In this document: in pieces, positions 1-11,764 of the stretch
Layout: each line of letters begins with the position of its first letter
How positions within the stretch are numbered: the stretch's first letter is position 1
Assembly (NCBI GenBank): GCA_012064385.1
Contig: QRDG01000529.1
Span: 434,001-498,000, forward strand
Length of the DNA: 64,000 nucleotides
Direction: 5' to 3'
DNA from: Puccinellia tenuiflora
Taxonomy: Eukaryota; Streptophyta; Magnoliopsida; Poales; Poaceae
Translations under genes and position numbers: made by a program
The notes under the pieces: model-generated
Databases searched by the model: none
What the model was told of the DNA's origin: nothing
What the model saw: only the letters and a program-made list of their open reading frames with translations

Positions 1-346
1 TACATTGTTTTCAACCTCATTTATTTGCTTTTAATTATCATTACTCCTCTGATCACTTTTCATATTTTATCTATTTCATCATACAATTAACCGCTTTGTG
101 TTCTGCGAGACCGGAGAGATTGACAACCTCTCCGCCATTGGGGACAAAGTATTTGGTTGAGTGTGTGCAGGTCCACGTCTGTTGAAGGTATCCCTAAGCG
201 CCAGAGATCTTCATCATTAACCTCGTTGTTGATTTCAAAGTCCTACTGGTTCGATAAACCTCGGTTCTTAATTGAGGGAAAACTGCTACTAGCTGCAATT
301 CCGCCTTCGCTTGGGGCACCACCCAACTTATTAATATCCACCATCA
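1..346 (+). repeat. LTR, 3' portion, copy A
   Basis: This stretch matches the end of the copy B LTR (6027-6371), including the terminal ATCCACCATCA. The LTR ends at 346, ten bases before the primer-binding site. Its start lies outside the window. Confidence 0.85.
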
Positions 347-356
347 AGCAGTTTTC

Positions 357-374
357 TGGCGCCGTTGCCGGGGA
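357..374 (+). other. Primer-binding site, copy A
   Basis: The sequence TGGCGCCGTTGCCGGGGA is a standard plant Ty3/gypsy primer-binding site, usually credited to tRNA-Asp (established knowledge, not checked here). It follows the LTR end by ten bases, as in copy B. Confidence 0.85.
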
Positions 375-550
375 CTTTGGAGCTACAGCAAGGGGAGTCT
401 CATACTCTCAATCTCTTTACTTTGTTTTTGTCTTGCTTGCTTTATATCTCGTTTAGTTTATTTTCCTGTTTTAAAATTTTAAAACCCAAAAAATTAGTGT
501 AGTCTTTTATCCTGTTTTATTAGTATGCTTAGTTTTTTTGGTTGTTCTCA

Positions 551-1735
551 ATGGTTAACTTCTTTGAAACTAGATCTTGTTGGTAAGGCGGGTTCACGGA
601 GGATCAACAAGAATATTATAAGGAATACCGCTTGTCACAAAAAGGGATACACTTATGGAAAATAATTAATACTCTGAACAATTATGCTAGAGACTTGTGC
701 TTAAATTATGATATATCTTATTGCTGTGATGAGTCTAGTTGTAGCATGAATTTTAAACACCTTCCTTTTCAATGTGCTGGTAATGATAATGAAACCTTAG
801 CATCTTATGCTAAGGGAAACTATGATTTTTATGATGTGGAACCTATTGAAGAATTTATTGCGTGGAAGGGTGCTTATGAAATTTCTTCTTTGATTGAAAA
901 TAATGACGATGCTCCTTATAAATCTGAAAGTTTTGCTATACTTAATTATTGCATGGATAATTACAAAGATGAAAATTGTTATATTACTGAATATCTTAAG
1001 GGTTTATGTCCCCCAGAAGAAAAGACTAATGCCGTGCAGGAGCCTATGGAAGAAGAAATTATTGAAACTGGAAGCTCATTGGATGAAAATGAGGAGAGTG
1101 ATGAACAAGAGGAGGAAGAATGGAGTAGCTACCCATCTCTACCTTCTAATGAGAGTAAATCTCTAGCTCATACATTATTTGATTGTCCTCCTTCCTTACA
1201 AAATAAGAATGAATGCTATGATCCCATTGATTCTTTTGAAACATCCCTTTTTGAGAAAAATGATCTTGTTATTTATGATAATCCATGCTATATTGATAAA
1301 TCCTGTGATAATCCTTTATTTGTTCCTACCATCGAGATACATGTTAATGAAGAGTTGTGCTTAGAAAGTTTATATGATAATGCTCTTGACGATGGTCCTA
1401 TGTTACTTGATGATAAACATTATAATTCTATTGAAAGTGGGTTTGATCCCACTATTTTTGAGATGGACCAAAATTATGTGCTTGTAGATCATGAAAAGCC
1501 TGTTTTAAGCGATAGATATATTGTTGAGTTTGTTCATGATGTTACTGAAAATTACTATGAGAGAGGAAAATATGGTTGTTGGAGTTCTCATGTTACTAAG
1601 ACACCTCTCTTTTTGTTGCAAGTTTTGAAGTTGCACTTGCTTTGTCTTCCTATGCTACTAGCTTTATGCTTCAATGAATTATTTTTGTACAAGATTCCTA
1701 TGCATAGGAAGTGGGTTAGGCTTAAATATGTTTAA
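551..1735 (+). pseudogene. Element-specific ORF of unknown function, copy A
   Basis: Starting at the ATG at 551 (MVNFFETRS...), the frame would give about 394 residues. It contains one in-frame TAA at 584-586, where copy B has CAA (Gln), and is open from there to 1735. The protein is acidic, with Glu/Asp runs around 1040-1130. The middle is rich in Asn, Asp and Cys, and the last ~45 residues are hydrophobic then basic. There is no zinc knuckle, protease, RT, RNase H or integrase motif, so it is neither a normal gag nor pol. It sits where gag would be, after a ~200-bp leader. Many of its differences from copy B are silent codon changes, suggesting that the family's ORF was once under selection. 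I do not recognise a function. Confidence 0.7.
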
Positions 1736-1738
1736 TAT

Positions 1739-2281
1739 TTATTTCTTGACGCTCTCTTTTGTCAACTCTTATTCTTATTAGAGCATCATTTAAATCATTG
1801 CATCTAGCTAAAAGGCGTTAAAGAAAAGCGCTTGTTGGGAGGCAACCCATCTTTTACTTTCAGTTTGCTTTTGTTTTTCTTGAGTCATGAAGTTATTACC
1901 TCTGTAGCAACTTCATTGTATCTTTTTCTTTTAGTTTTTTGTGCCAAGTTTAGCCTCTAATGCATTGAAAGTGTGTGGTATTGTGTTGCTGTCCGAAAAA
2001 AGATTCTGTGTGCCTGTTGCACGAAAATCCTAAAATCACCAGAATTTTATATTTTTCTAATAAGTTTTTAACAGCAAGCCTGATGCGTTTATATATCTTT
2101 CGTTAGGTTTAAGTTTTTTGATTTGAGCTGCAGAAGTGTCTCGAAAAATTTGATCTTTATAGAATGTTCAGATTTTGACAGATTCTGCTTTTATTTTGCA
2201 TTTGTCTCTTTACCATCGTCATATGTGATACTCTAGGGTAGAGTGCCACATTGAAGCTTAGTAAACTGTAGCTAATGTTAA
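1739..2281 (+). other. Internal non-coding region of copy A
   Basis: This corresponds to about 7757-8305 of copy B. It contains the conserved stretch from GGCGTTAAAGAAAAGCGCTT onward and no ORF. It stops at the assembly gap. Confidence 0.75.
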
Positions 2282-2515
2282 NNNNNNNNNNNNNNNNNNN
2301 NNNNNNNNNNNNNNNNNNNNNNNNNNNNNNNNNNNNNNNNNNNNNNNNNNNNNNNNNNNNNNNNNNNNNNNNNNNNNNNNNNNNNNNNNNNNNNNNNNNN
2401 NNNNNNNNNNNNNNNNNNNNNNNNNNNNNNNNNNNNNNNNNNNNNNNNNNNNNNNNNNNNNNNNNNNNNNNNNNNNNNNNNNNNNNNNNNNNNNNNNNNN
2501 NNNNNNNNNNNNNNN
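2282..2515. other. Assembly gap (234 N)
   Basis: A run of N. Sequence to the left is copy A internal DNA and sequence to the right is a CACTA end, so the gap joins two unrelated contexts. ORFs predicted across it are meaningless. Confidence 1.
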
Positions 2516-2694
2516 GCCGTGCATGGTTCTTTGCCGTGTGTTTTGCTTAGTCTTTACCATGCTTTGAAACTTTGCCGTGCGTCTTTCTGATCGTACATGG
2601 CAAAGCCTATCTTTTGCCGTACGGTTTTCTTTGCCGTGTGTTTTCCTTAGTCTTTGCCGTGTTCCGCAAAAACTAGAATGATTTTCCTGTAGTG
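2516..2694. mobile_element. CACTA transposon terminus (right end only)
   Basis: Read on the minus strand from 2694 it begins CACTACAGGAAAATC. It then carries repeated words of the type ACACGGCAAAG (plus strand CTTTGCCGTGTG), the usual subterminal repeats of CACTA (En/Spm) elements. The other end is in, or lost at, the N gap. A 3-bp target duplication cannot be tested. Confidence 0.8.
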
Positions 2695-4344
2695 GTAGAA
2701 GGGGCTCTGCTTTCTGGGGAGTGTATGCATGCATTGATGCATGCGTTTTCCAAAAGAAGAAATGTATTCTACTATATATCAAGGATATGCCTTTATTTTA
2801 TTGGCGAAACACTATCAAGAATGCAGTAGCACTTTTTATCAAGCATATACCGATGATCATGTAAATTCCATGCAGTAATTAGTCCCTTTCTATAGATCTA
2901 TATGCGTGCATCTTGATGCGTGTTTTTACATGGTTTAACACTTGAGTTTATGGGATAATTTGACAGGTACCAAATTCTTCAAGCATAATTAAGATGACAT
3001 GCGGTCATGGACGCATGAGCGTTGATATTAGCAACTATAAAGGTGGCCAGTGGGATCACTCGTGTAGATAATTTTTTGGGCAAACTACGACTGTGTCACT
3101 AGATGTCTCCGAAATTTGGACTATGCCACTAGTTTTTCTTGAATTGGCAAAAAGCCACTAACTCAATGCACTTTGTTACTTCTGCACCATTCGACACACT
3201 TGACGCCATTTGCCGTTAAGCTTAGCCAACTTGTCGTATGTTTGACTCGTTTTATGAATGGTGGTCCCACCACATAGACAAGCAATTTGTTTTGATTATT
3301 ATCCTTACAGGACGCCCCACTACTTGAGCACTAGACGGCGCGATTACCATTTTCATGGATTCGAGACCGCATTTGTGTGTACTTCTTCCCAATTTTGTCC
3401 ACGCCCCTCATCTGCCTCCCGCCGCTGCCACGCAATTTTAGCCACTGATCCAGCATCTGCCTTTGCCCATTGTCTTGCCCTACCAACCGGAGTCGTACCT
3501 TGACCTCCAAGATCTCGTTCCATCTCTTCTGAAAGCTTGCCCCCACTCTGTCAACTGGAAGCGCGGCGCCTGAGATACAGTCATTGGTCGGCATGCTTTG
3601 CACGGGATTTGGGCATGGAGATGGACCCTTCCGGATTGGAAAACATGGGCAGGGCCGACGCAGGGTAGAGGACCCCGGGTAGCAAAACTGTTTCAGTTCT
3701 GGAGGGTGCATCATATCCACTCTCGGCTACATTGGGCTCGAGTTGGATACCAAAAGGATCTGCAATGTTGGTTGTCGGTTAGCGTTCGATGCTGATGTTC
3801 GTGCCTTCATCAATCTTGAATCAGATGAGAAGGACGACGACATTAATGAGGAGGAGTATTCGATGCAGTAGGCTCTCACATGGTCTGAGGATGACTTTCA
3901 GGCTACAAAGCAGGACAGACATGCCTATGAGCAGCAACAGCTCATGGAAACTCTCGTCGCTTTTATGACTGACGCAGAAACCTCAGAGCATGGAAGAGCT
4001 GTGAAGTATGAGGAGGACCCTACAGACGGCTCGGACCCAACCATTGGCACCCCAGGAGGTAGAGGGCTAGCGGAAGACCCTGATGGAGGTGGACGGCAAG
4101 GGGCAAGGCCCCGATGGAGGTTGCCGATGATGACAAAAACGACAATGACGTAGACTCGACACATTTGTGGAGGGAGTGAGAAATAGCTGTAGCTGGTTTA
4201 TTATATATAATTATATTAGAAAAATCACTTAGGAATAGTAGTGGTTTTATGTATAATTATGTTAGAGATGGCGGTGGGGTAAGTTCGACTTGGTTTTATG
4301 TTTATGCAATTTTTATTATTGAAAATTGGACTTATGCAATTTTT
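2695..4344. other. Unassigned intergenic DNA with possible coding remnants
   Basis: 2695-3065 is AT-rich with no feature seen. 3066-3260 reads like a degraded repeat. 3340-4165 is less AT-rich, and its short ORFs on both strands include an acidic Gln-rich stretch near 3890-4010; a stop at 3870-3872 and frame changes break it, and I recognise no family. 4190-4344 is AT-rich. No promoter or RNA gene is visible. Confidence 0.4.
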
Positions 4345-4771
4345 GCATAAAGTATATCATATTGGAGGCACAATGCCTAAATATCTTGAATTTTGTAGAT
4401 TTTAGCTATATTTCATTGATTAAATTAGTTTAATGGCACTAATCAAAAGTAATTCAAATTTTGAGCTACATGTGTATTATAGTTTAGCCCTAAAGTTTGT
4501 ACATACTCATATAAAGGTACTCTAGCATGATTCTAAGAAATAGCCCCAACAACGTTGAAAAATTCAGTATGTGACTATGAATGGTCATGAAGTCAATTTT
4601 GACATAGTTTTGAAAAAACTCAAGTACAGGGAAAAATTAAAAAAACTTGCACAAACCTTCATTTTTATTATACAAGTTTCAATAAGAAAAATGATAAACA
4701 TGCAATACTACAAATTTAAAAACTTCTTCACAAAATGGACTATCGTGTGTAAAGATTCATGGCTTGAAAGC
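4345..4771 (+). repeat. Diverged direct repeat, left copy
   Basis: This segment is clearly homologous to 23281-23679. Both share the start AAAGTATATC(A/T)TATTGGAGG, a middle word ATAGCCCCAA, the word CTATGAATGGTCATG and the end AATGGACTAT. The two copies lie on either side of copy B, so they were adjacent before it inserted. They may be internal tandem repeats of a large CACTA element (inference). Confidence 0.65.
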
Positions 4772-6371
4772 TGATACGTCTCAAACGTATCTATAATTTT
4801 TGAGTGATCCATGTTAGTTTTGTGATATTGTCACATGTTTTTACTGTTATTTATATCATTTTTTATGTATTTTGTCGGACTAACCTATTGACAAGATGCC
4901 TAGTGCCAGTTTCCTGTTTTTGCTGTCTTTTTGTTTCAGAAATTTACTTCTGGAAATATTCTCGGAATTGGACGAAAATTTACGGGGATTATTTTTACGC
5001 CAAGACGAAGACGGAGTCCGAAGGGCAGCCTCGGAGGCGACCCACAGGGCACACGCGGGTGCTAGCCGCGGCCCAGGGGTGACCCGCGGGTGGGGCCCGC
5101 CCCTGCCCTGTGGGCACCTCCTCGGCCCCCTCCGACTCCTATAAAATCACAATTAAACTAAAAACGTCGAGGCGGTGATTATTTTCCAGAAACTCGACCC
5201 CGACGCGCCGTCACCGAAAACCCTAGTTCGGGGTCCAATCTGAAGCTGATCCCGGCACTCTGCCGGAGGGGAGATCGATCCCGGAGGGCTCTTCATCGAC
5301 ATGCCTTCCTCCGGGATGATTTGTGAGTAGTCTCACCTTGGACTACGGGTCCATGGCAGTAGCTAGATGGTAGTCTCTCTCTTGTGCTTCATGTCTTATG
5401 ATCTTGTGAGCCGCCTAACATGATCAAGATCGACTATTGTAATGCTATGTGATGTGTTTGCTGGGATCCGATGGATTATGAAGTTATGTTCAGATTGTGC
5501 ATGATTCTTATATGAGTAATTTATGTTCTTGCATGCTCTCCGATGTGCGTAGTTACTTTGGCCAAGTAATTGTGTGTATCTCCAAGAGAGGGTATTTATG
5601 CTAGATAGTGGGTTCATGCCCCCTTTTGTTCCTGGGCACGAGTGACAGAAACGTCTAAGGGCGAGGGTGTGCTGTTGCTACTAAGGGTAAAACAGCGGTG
5701 TTAATGTCTATTTTGATATTAGTATTGCTTACTTCATGCACTTTACTTAATGCAATTGTCTGTTGCTTGCAACTTAATACCGTTAGGTGACAGGCTGGAT
5801 AGAGATCCCACGGTGGACTTTTTAGACAAAGACGCAGTTGGACTCAACGGTCTTTGTTCCTTGTCGTGATGCCTCCATAAATATTAGCATGTCCTTTTTG
5901 TCATAGCTAAATTGGGTTTGTGTCATGATCTTGTCAATTGCCTAGCTGTAATTTATTCACCCATCACATGCATATTTTATCTATTTGACAGACTCCACTA
6001 GTGAACCCATGGCCCCAGTCCATCTTTTTACATCGTTTTCAACCTCATTTACTTTCTTTTAATTATCATTACTCCTCTGGTCACTTTTCATATTTTATCT
6101 ATTTCATCATACAATTAACCGCTTTGTGTTCTGCGAGACCGGAGAGATTGACAACCTCTCCGCCGTTGGGGGCAAAGTATTTTGGTTGAGTGTGTGCAGG
6201 TCCACGTCTGTTGAAGGTTAAGTGCCAGAGATCTTCAGCATTCACCTCGTTGTTGATTTGAAAGTCCTACTGGTTCGATAAACCTCGGTTCTTTAATTGA
6301 AGGGAAACTGCTACTAGCTACAATTCCGCCTTCGCTTGGGGCACCACCCAACTTATCAATATCCACCATCA
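4772..6371 (+). repeat. 5' LTR of copy B
   Basis: It begins TGATACGTCTC and ends CACCATCA, so the termini TGAT/ATCA are complementary. A TATA box (TATAAAA) lies at 5140-5146 in a GC-rich promoter-like stretch (5020-5140). The 3' LTR is the same length once the nested element is removed (about 1604 versus 1600 bp). Confidence 0.9.
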
Positions 6372-6381
6372 AGTAGTTTTC

Positions 6382-6399
6382 TGGCGCCGTTGCCGGGGA
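6382..6399 (+). other. Primer-binding site of copy B
   Basis: TGGCGCCGTTGCCGGGGA lies ten bases after the LTR end and is identical to the copy A site. It marks the element as gypsy-type. Confidence 0.87.
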
Positions 6400-6577
6400 C
6401 TTTGGAGCTACAGCAAGGGGAGTCTCATACTCTCAATCTATTTACTTTGTTTTTGTCTTGCTTGCTTTATATCTCATTTAGTTTATTTTCCTGTTTCAAA
6501 ATTTTAAAAACCCAAAAAAAATTAGTGTAGTCTTTATTTTTGCTTTGTTAGTATGCTTAGTTATTTACTTGTTCTCA

Positions 6578-7756
6578 ATGGTTAACTTCTTTGAAACTAG
6601 ATCTTATTGGCAAGGCGGATTCACAGAAGATCAACAAGAATATTATAAGGAATACCGCTTGTCACAAAAAGGGATACACTTATGGAAAATAATTAATACT
6701 CTGAACAATTATGCTAGAGACTTGTGCTTTAAATATGACATATCTTATTGTTGTGATGAATCTTCATGCTGCTTGAATTTTGAACACCTTCCTTTCCAAT
6801 GTGCTTGCAATGATAATGAAACCTTAGCATCCTATGCTAAGGGAAACTACGATTTTTATGATGTGGAACCTATTGAAGAATTTATTGCGTGGAAGGGTGC
6901 TTATGAAATTTCTTCTTTGATTGAAAATGATGATGATGCTCCTTATAAATCTGAAAGTTCTACTATACTTAATTATTACATGGATAATTACAAAGATGAA
7001 AATTGCTATATTACTGGATATCTTAAGGGTTTATCTCCCCTAGAAGAAGAGACTAATGCTGTGCAGTAGCCTATGGAAGAAGAAATTGTTGACACTGGAA
7101 GCTCATTGGATGAAAACGAGTAGGAGAGTGACGAACAAGAGGAGGAAGAATGGAGTAGCTACCCATCTCCACCTTCTAATGAGAATAACTCTCTAACTCA
7201 TACATTATTTGATTGTCCTCCTTCCTTACAAAAGGAGAATGAATGTTATGATCCCATTGATTCATTTGAAACATCCCTTTTTGATAAAAAATGATCTTGT
7301 TATATATCATAATCCGTGCTATATTGATAAATCTTATGATAATCCTTTATTTGCTACAACCAATGAGATGCATGATAATGAGGAGTTGTGTTTAGAAATT
7401 TCTTATGATAAAGCTCTTGATGATGGTCCTAGATTACTTGATGATAAAAAATTATAATGCTATTGAAAGTGGGTTTAATCCCACTATTTTTTAGATGGAC
7501 CGAAATTATGTGCTTGTAAATCATGAAAAGCCTGTTTTAAGTGATAATTATATTGTTGAGTTTGTTCATGATGCTACTGAAAATTATAATTAGAGAGGAA
7601 AATATGGTTGAGTTCTCATGTTACTAAAACACCTCTCTTTATGCTAAAAGTTTTGAAGTTGCACTTGCTTTACCTTCCTATGCTTTATGCTTCATAGATT
7701 TATTTTCTTACATGATGCCTATGCATAGGAAGAGGGTTAGACTTAAATGTATTTGA
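6578..7756 (+). pseudogene. Element-specific ORF of unknown function, copy B
   Basis: This is the counterpart of the copy A ORF. It is open from the ATG at 6578 for 163 codons and then stopped by TAG at 7067-7069 (GAG in copy A). Further lesions follow: a TAG near 7122, extra bases in A-runs near 7286 and 7446, and more stops before the position of the natural end at 7754-7756. The N-terminal part is acidic with a conserved run of Tyr, Cys and Asn residues. No gag, protease, RT, RNase H or integrase motif is present. Comparing the two copies shows that position 584 in A and 7067 in B carry independent nonsense mutations. Confidence 0.72.
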
Positions 7757-10668
7757 TATTTGCTTCATGACGCTCTCTTGTGCGTTTCAACTCTTATTCT
7801 TATATGAGCATCATTGAAATTATTGCGCCTAGCTAAAAGGCGTTAAAGAAAAGTGCTTGTTGGGAGGAAACCCATCTTTTACTTTTAGTTTGCTTTTTGT
7901 TTTTCTTGAGTCATGAAGTTATTACTTCTGTAGCAAATTCATTGTATCTTTTTCTTTTAGTTTTTTGTGCCAAGTTTATCCTCTAATGCATTGAAAGTGC
8001 GAGTTATTGTGTTGTTGTCCAAAAACAGATTCTGTGCGCCTGTTGCACGAAAATCCTAAAATCGCCAGAATTTTATATTTTTCTGATAATTTTTTACAGC
8101 AAGCCTGATTCTTTTATCTATCTTTCGTTAGTTTTAAGTTTTCTGATTTGAGCTGAAGAATTGCTTCGAAAAAGTCAATCTTTATAGACTGTTCAGATTT
8201 TGACAGATTCTGCTTTTATTTTGCATTTGTCTCTTTACCATCGTCATATGTGACACTCTAGGGGTGGAGTGCCACATTGAGGCTTATTAAACTGTATCTA
8301 ATGTCTAATAAAGTTGGTTTGCAATTTTTCATGAGTTGAACACATGTGCGTTTTAAATTTATGAGCACTAATTCTCTAATCAAATTATGAGAAGTTTTGT
8401 GTGAAGCGAGTTTTTAAGTTCCAAAGGAGAGGAATATGAAGAAATCGAGGATGGAAAAAAGCTCAAGCTTGGGGATGCCCCCATGGCACCCCCTCTGAAT
8501 ATCAAGAACTATCAAGAGTCAAAGCTTGGGGATGCCCAAGGCATCCCCTCATCTTCATCGACTATCATAAGGTCGTCTTCGTTGAACTTTGTTTTTATCA
8601 CTTTACATATTATGTGCTATGCTTGGAGCGTATTTTTACTTTCAGTTTTATTTGTTTGTTTGCTGGTCATATATTTGTTGGATCCTAGCTTTATTTGTGT
8701 GGGAGAGAGACACGCTCCGCTTTTTCGTTTGAATACTCCTTTGCTTCGCTTATATCTTTTTTAGTATTCTTAGCTACTGTCTGTTTTCTAGTAAGCTCTC
8801 GCTTTTAGCTTTTATCTTGTTTAGAGCTGCTAGTTGTTAAGTTGAACTCTCTTGTTCTTACTTATATTTGTTGGAGAGTTGTTTTGGTTGCTTGGTTAAT
8901 GTGTTAGATCGGAAAAATGCTATGCATGTCGCAATAGTATGAAATAGGAAAAACCTGCATAGTCTTGTAGATCACTATGTGGATAATTTGATACTCTTCA
9001 ATTGTTTTGAGGCACTAAAAAAACTAATGGTTAAAATGTGTTGGTTAATGGTGTTAGAACTGATTAGTGGAGAGGAGTTATTAAAGCATGGAGCTGTACT
9101 TTTCTGAACTAAACAACCTAAGTCAACAATGGTAATGTGTCATGAATTCTACTAAGTTTAAAATATGTCCCTAGTGGGTAGTTACTGCAACGGTCGGGGA
9201 AGCCAACGGGGCACTTGTGTCGCCGCCACGATCCCTCTCGGGGTGTCTCTAACCATTTGTGGAACATTGAAACTGCTAGTTGTTTGCAATATACGAAATG
9301 CATTGTGAGCTTTGGTTTTTGGCACTTCCATATTTTGCTAGCCTCTTCGGTGCTGCGCAATGCCCTCTCTCACATTGAGATTGGTGCATACTTCGCGAGT
9401 ACATCCAACTCCGTGGGAGAACTTCATCCTGTTCTCCTACACATAAGCCGTTCCGAGATAGCCACCATACCTACCTACCACGGCATTTCCATAGCCGTTC
9501 CGAGATACATTGCCATGCAACATCCATCATTACATTACATGACTTGATGTCTTTCTTCATTATCATATAGTTTGCTTGATCATTGAGTTAGTGTGCAGCG
9601 TGGCTTGCCATATGTTCTACATTTTTTATTTTTTCGACACTACGCTCGATCATGCATATCTTCTTTTATACATCATGTATTAGTCTTATGAGTTATGAGT
9701 ACCAAAAGTGTGATGATCATCTTGTAAAAATAGAGTGTTGCCCCTACCTGTGAGCATATTGAAAAGAGTCCAAAGTGGCCACATAAAAGATTCCAAAAGA
9801 GACCAATGAGAGAAAATTTAAAAGAGCCACGGAGGCCACAATTAAAAAAAAGAAGAGAAATATAAAAGAGAGAGGGGGCGGCACTACTATCCTTTATTCC
9901 ACACTTGTGCTAGTAGCACCTACACTTCATTATAGAGAGTTTTCATGTTTTCATTTGTATAACTATGTGGGGAATTAACGTTATAGAACTTGGCTTGTAT
10001 ATTCCAAGGATGAGCCTCCTCAAGTGAGATCTAGGTCTTCATGAGCAAGCAAGTTGGATGCACCCCCACTAGTTCCATTGGAGAGCTTTCATACACTTAT
10101 AGCTCTATGTGCATCCGTTGCATGGCAATCACTACTCCTCATACAGTGTCAACTGCGGGACTTCCTTCTGTCTTGTGGTTACCTTCTCCACTGTTTGAGC
10201 CTTTCTTTTTTGACCTTCCAAACCTCCATTATTGTTCTCTCTGCCATAACATCATGGTGCCAAAGATACTTCTTACTTGCACTAGTTGAGTAGACTTCGA
10301 AACAGTTGATTTATGAAGTAGATGGATTAGGACACCTGACTTGAGCTTGGCTATTTTCATGAATGACTAATTAGATGCTTTGAAGAATGATTGATACTTT
10401 ACATTGGAGACATAATTCGCAATTCTTCTTTCTAAACCTTATGTATGATTCCATGCCTCCAACGCACTTATTCATAAAAAGTTTCTAGCATTTGTTAGCT
10501 AGCGTTCGTTAATCATTGTTTGCTTAATGTCAACTATAGACAATTGTTTTGGATCACCTTATTCACTTCATGTGCTTTGCATTACTATCTTGATCAAGAA
10601 TTTGTTGGTAGCATGTCTCATCAAAAATTATTTGTTATCACTTACCTGCTCGAGGACGAGTAGGAGTT
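7757..10668 (+). other. Long non-coding internal region of copy B
   Basis: About 2.9 kb without a credible gene. Short ORFs at 8483-8764, 9118-9547 and 10041-10293 are uncorrelated with any motif. The stretch contains two exact copies of the element's polypurine tract near 8.5 kb and the conserved Triticeae block around 10030-10160. Such filler is usual in LARD elements. Confidence 0.7.
8465..8535 (+). other. Two internal copies of the polypurine-tract word (possible central PPT)
   Basis: AAGCTTGGGGATGC occurs at 8465-8478 and 8522-8535. The same 14-mer is the true polypurine tract at 10669-10682, ending directly at the 3' LTR. The internal pair lies at the midpoint of the element (about 8.53 kb after removing the nested DNA). 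A second plus-strand priming site is the obvious hypothesis. Confidence 0.55.
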
Positions 10669-10682
10669 AAGCTTGGGGATGC
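10669..10682 (+). other. Polypurine tract of copy B
   Basis: AAGCTTGGGGATGC abuts the TGATACG start of the 3' LTR. It is purine-rich apart from three pyrimidine positions and the final TGC, as in related Triticeae elements. Confidence 0.75.
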
Positions 10683-11764
10683 TGATACGTCTCAAACGTA
10701 TCTATAATTTTTGAGTGATCCATGCTCGTTTTGTGATATTGTCACATGTTTTTACTGTTATTTATATCATTTTTTATGCATTTTGTCGGACTAACCTATT
10801 GACAAGATGTTCAGTGCGAGTTCCCTGTTTTTGATGTCTTTTTGTTTCCGAAATTTACTTCTGGAAATATTCTCGGAATTGGACGAAAATTTACGGGGAT
10901 TATTTTTACGCCAAGACGAAGACGGAGTCCGAAGGGCAGCCTCGGAGGCGACCCACAGGGCACACGCGGGTGCCGGCCGCGGCCCAGGGGTGACCCACGG
11001 GTGGGGCCCACCCCTGCCCTGTGGGCACCTCCTCGGCCCCCTCCGACTCCTATAAAATCACAATTAACCTAAAAACGTCGAGGCAGTGATTATTTTCCAG
11101 AAACTCGACCCCGACGCACTATCACCAAAAACCCTAGTTCGGGGGTCCAATCTGAAGCTGATCCCGGCACTCTGCCGAAGGGGAGATCGATCTCGAAGGG
11201 CTCTTGTCGGGGATGTAACCCCGGGGTACCCAGATTTGGTGGTTTATTAGTGCGGCAGGAGGAAAGAAATAGCAGGAAATAAGCAAATGACAAAGAAAAA
11301 AGCATAAAGGGCAGCCTGGGCCGACTTCGGAGTGGCCCAGGCCGACATACCCTGCTCCCTATGTCGGTTGGGCCGACATAGCCTGACTCGGTGGCTCTTA
11401 TCACCCGAATGGGCCAGGTTACTCTTCACCCGGCAGGACACCAAGTAAACTCGGAATGGGCCGGATTCCTCCAGACCCGGGTGGGCCGGATCTCCTCCAC
11501 CCGGCTCCCAGCCACCCCGGCCGGATCCCTGTCATCCCGGGTGGGCCGGATCCCCCTGACCCGGCTGGGCCGAGCTCCAGCACCCGGCTGGGCCGAGCTC
11601 CAGCACCCGGCTGGGCCGAGATTCCTTCACCCGGGTGGGCCGACCTCCACTGATCCCGGCTGGGCCGAATCAAGTTTCCAGATCCCGGGTGGGCCAAGGC
11701 ATGGCGCCACGTTCTGGACTCCTTCGACCGGATCGCCTCTGGCCAGGATGGCAGCCATCGGAAG

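Larger units (their letters stand above)
1..2281 (+). mobile_element. LTR retrotransposon copy A (TGATACGTCTC family), 5' part missing
   Basis: This is the downstream part of one LTR, the primer-binding site, a broken ORF and the downstream internal region. It is collinear with copy B from about 6027 to 8305, which fixes its identity. The family resembles the large Sabrina/WHAM-like Ty3/gypsy-type non-autonomous elements of Triticeae; that name is inference. The internal region carries no gag or pol motif. The copy runs into an N gap, so its 3' half is unknown. Confidence 0.85.

Noticed and set aside
355..375. Possible tRNA gene near the PBS-like sequence
   Set aside because: Only the 3' end complement of a tRNA is present, as expected for a primer-binding site; no cloverleaf.
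2258..2782. ORFs running through the N gap
   Set aside because: Mostly undefined residues; an artefact.
3258..4164. Several short ORFs on both strands suggesting a gene remnant
   Set aside because: No frame shows a motif or a consistent exon pattern; kept only as unassigned DNA.
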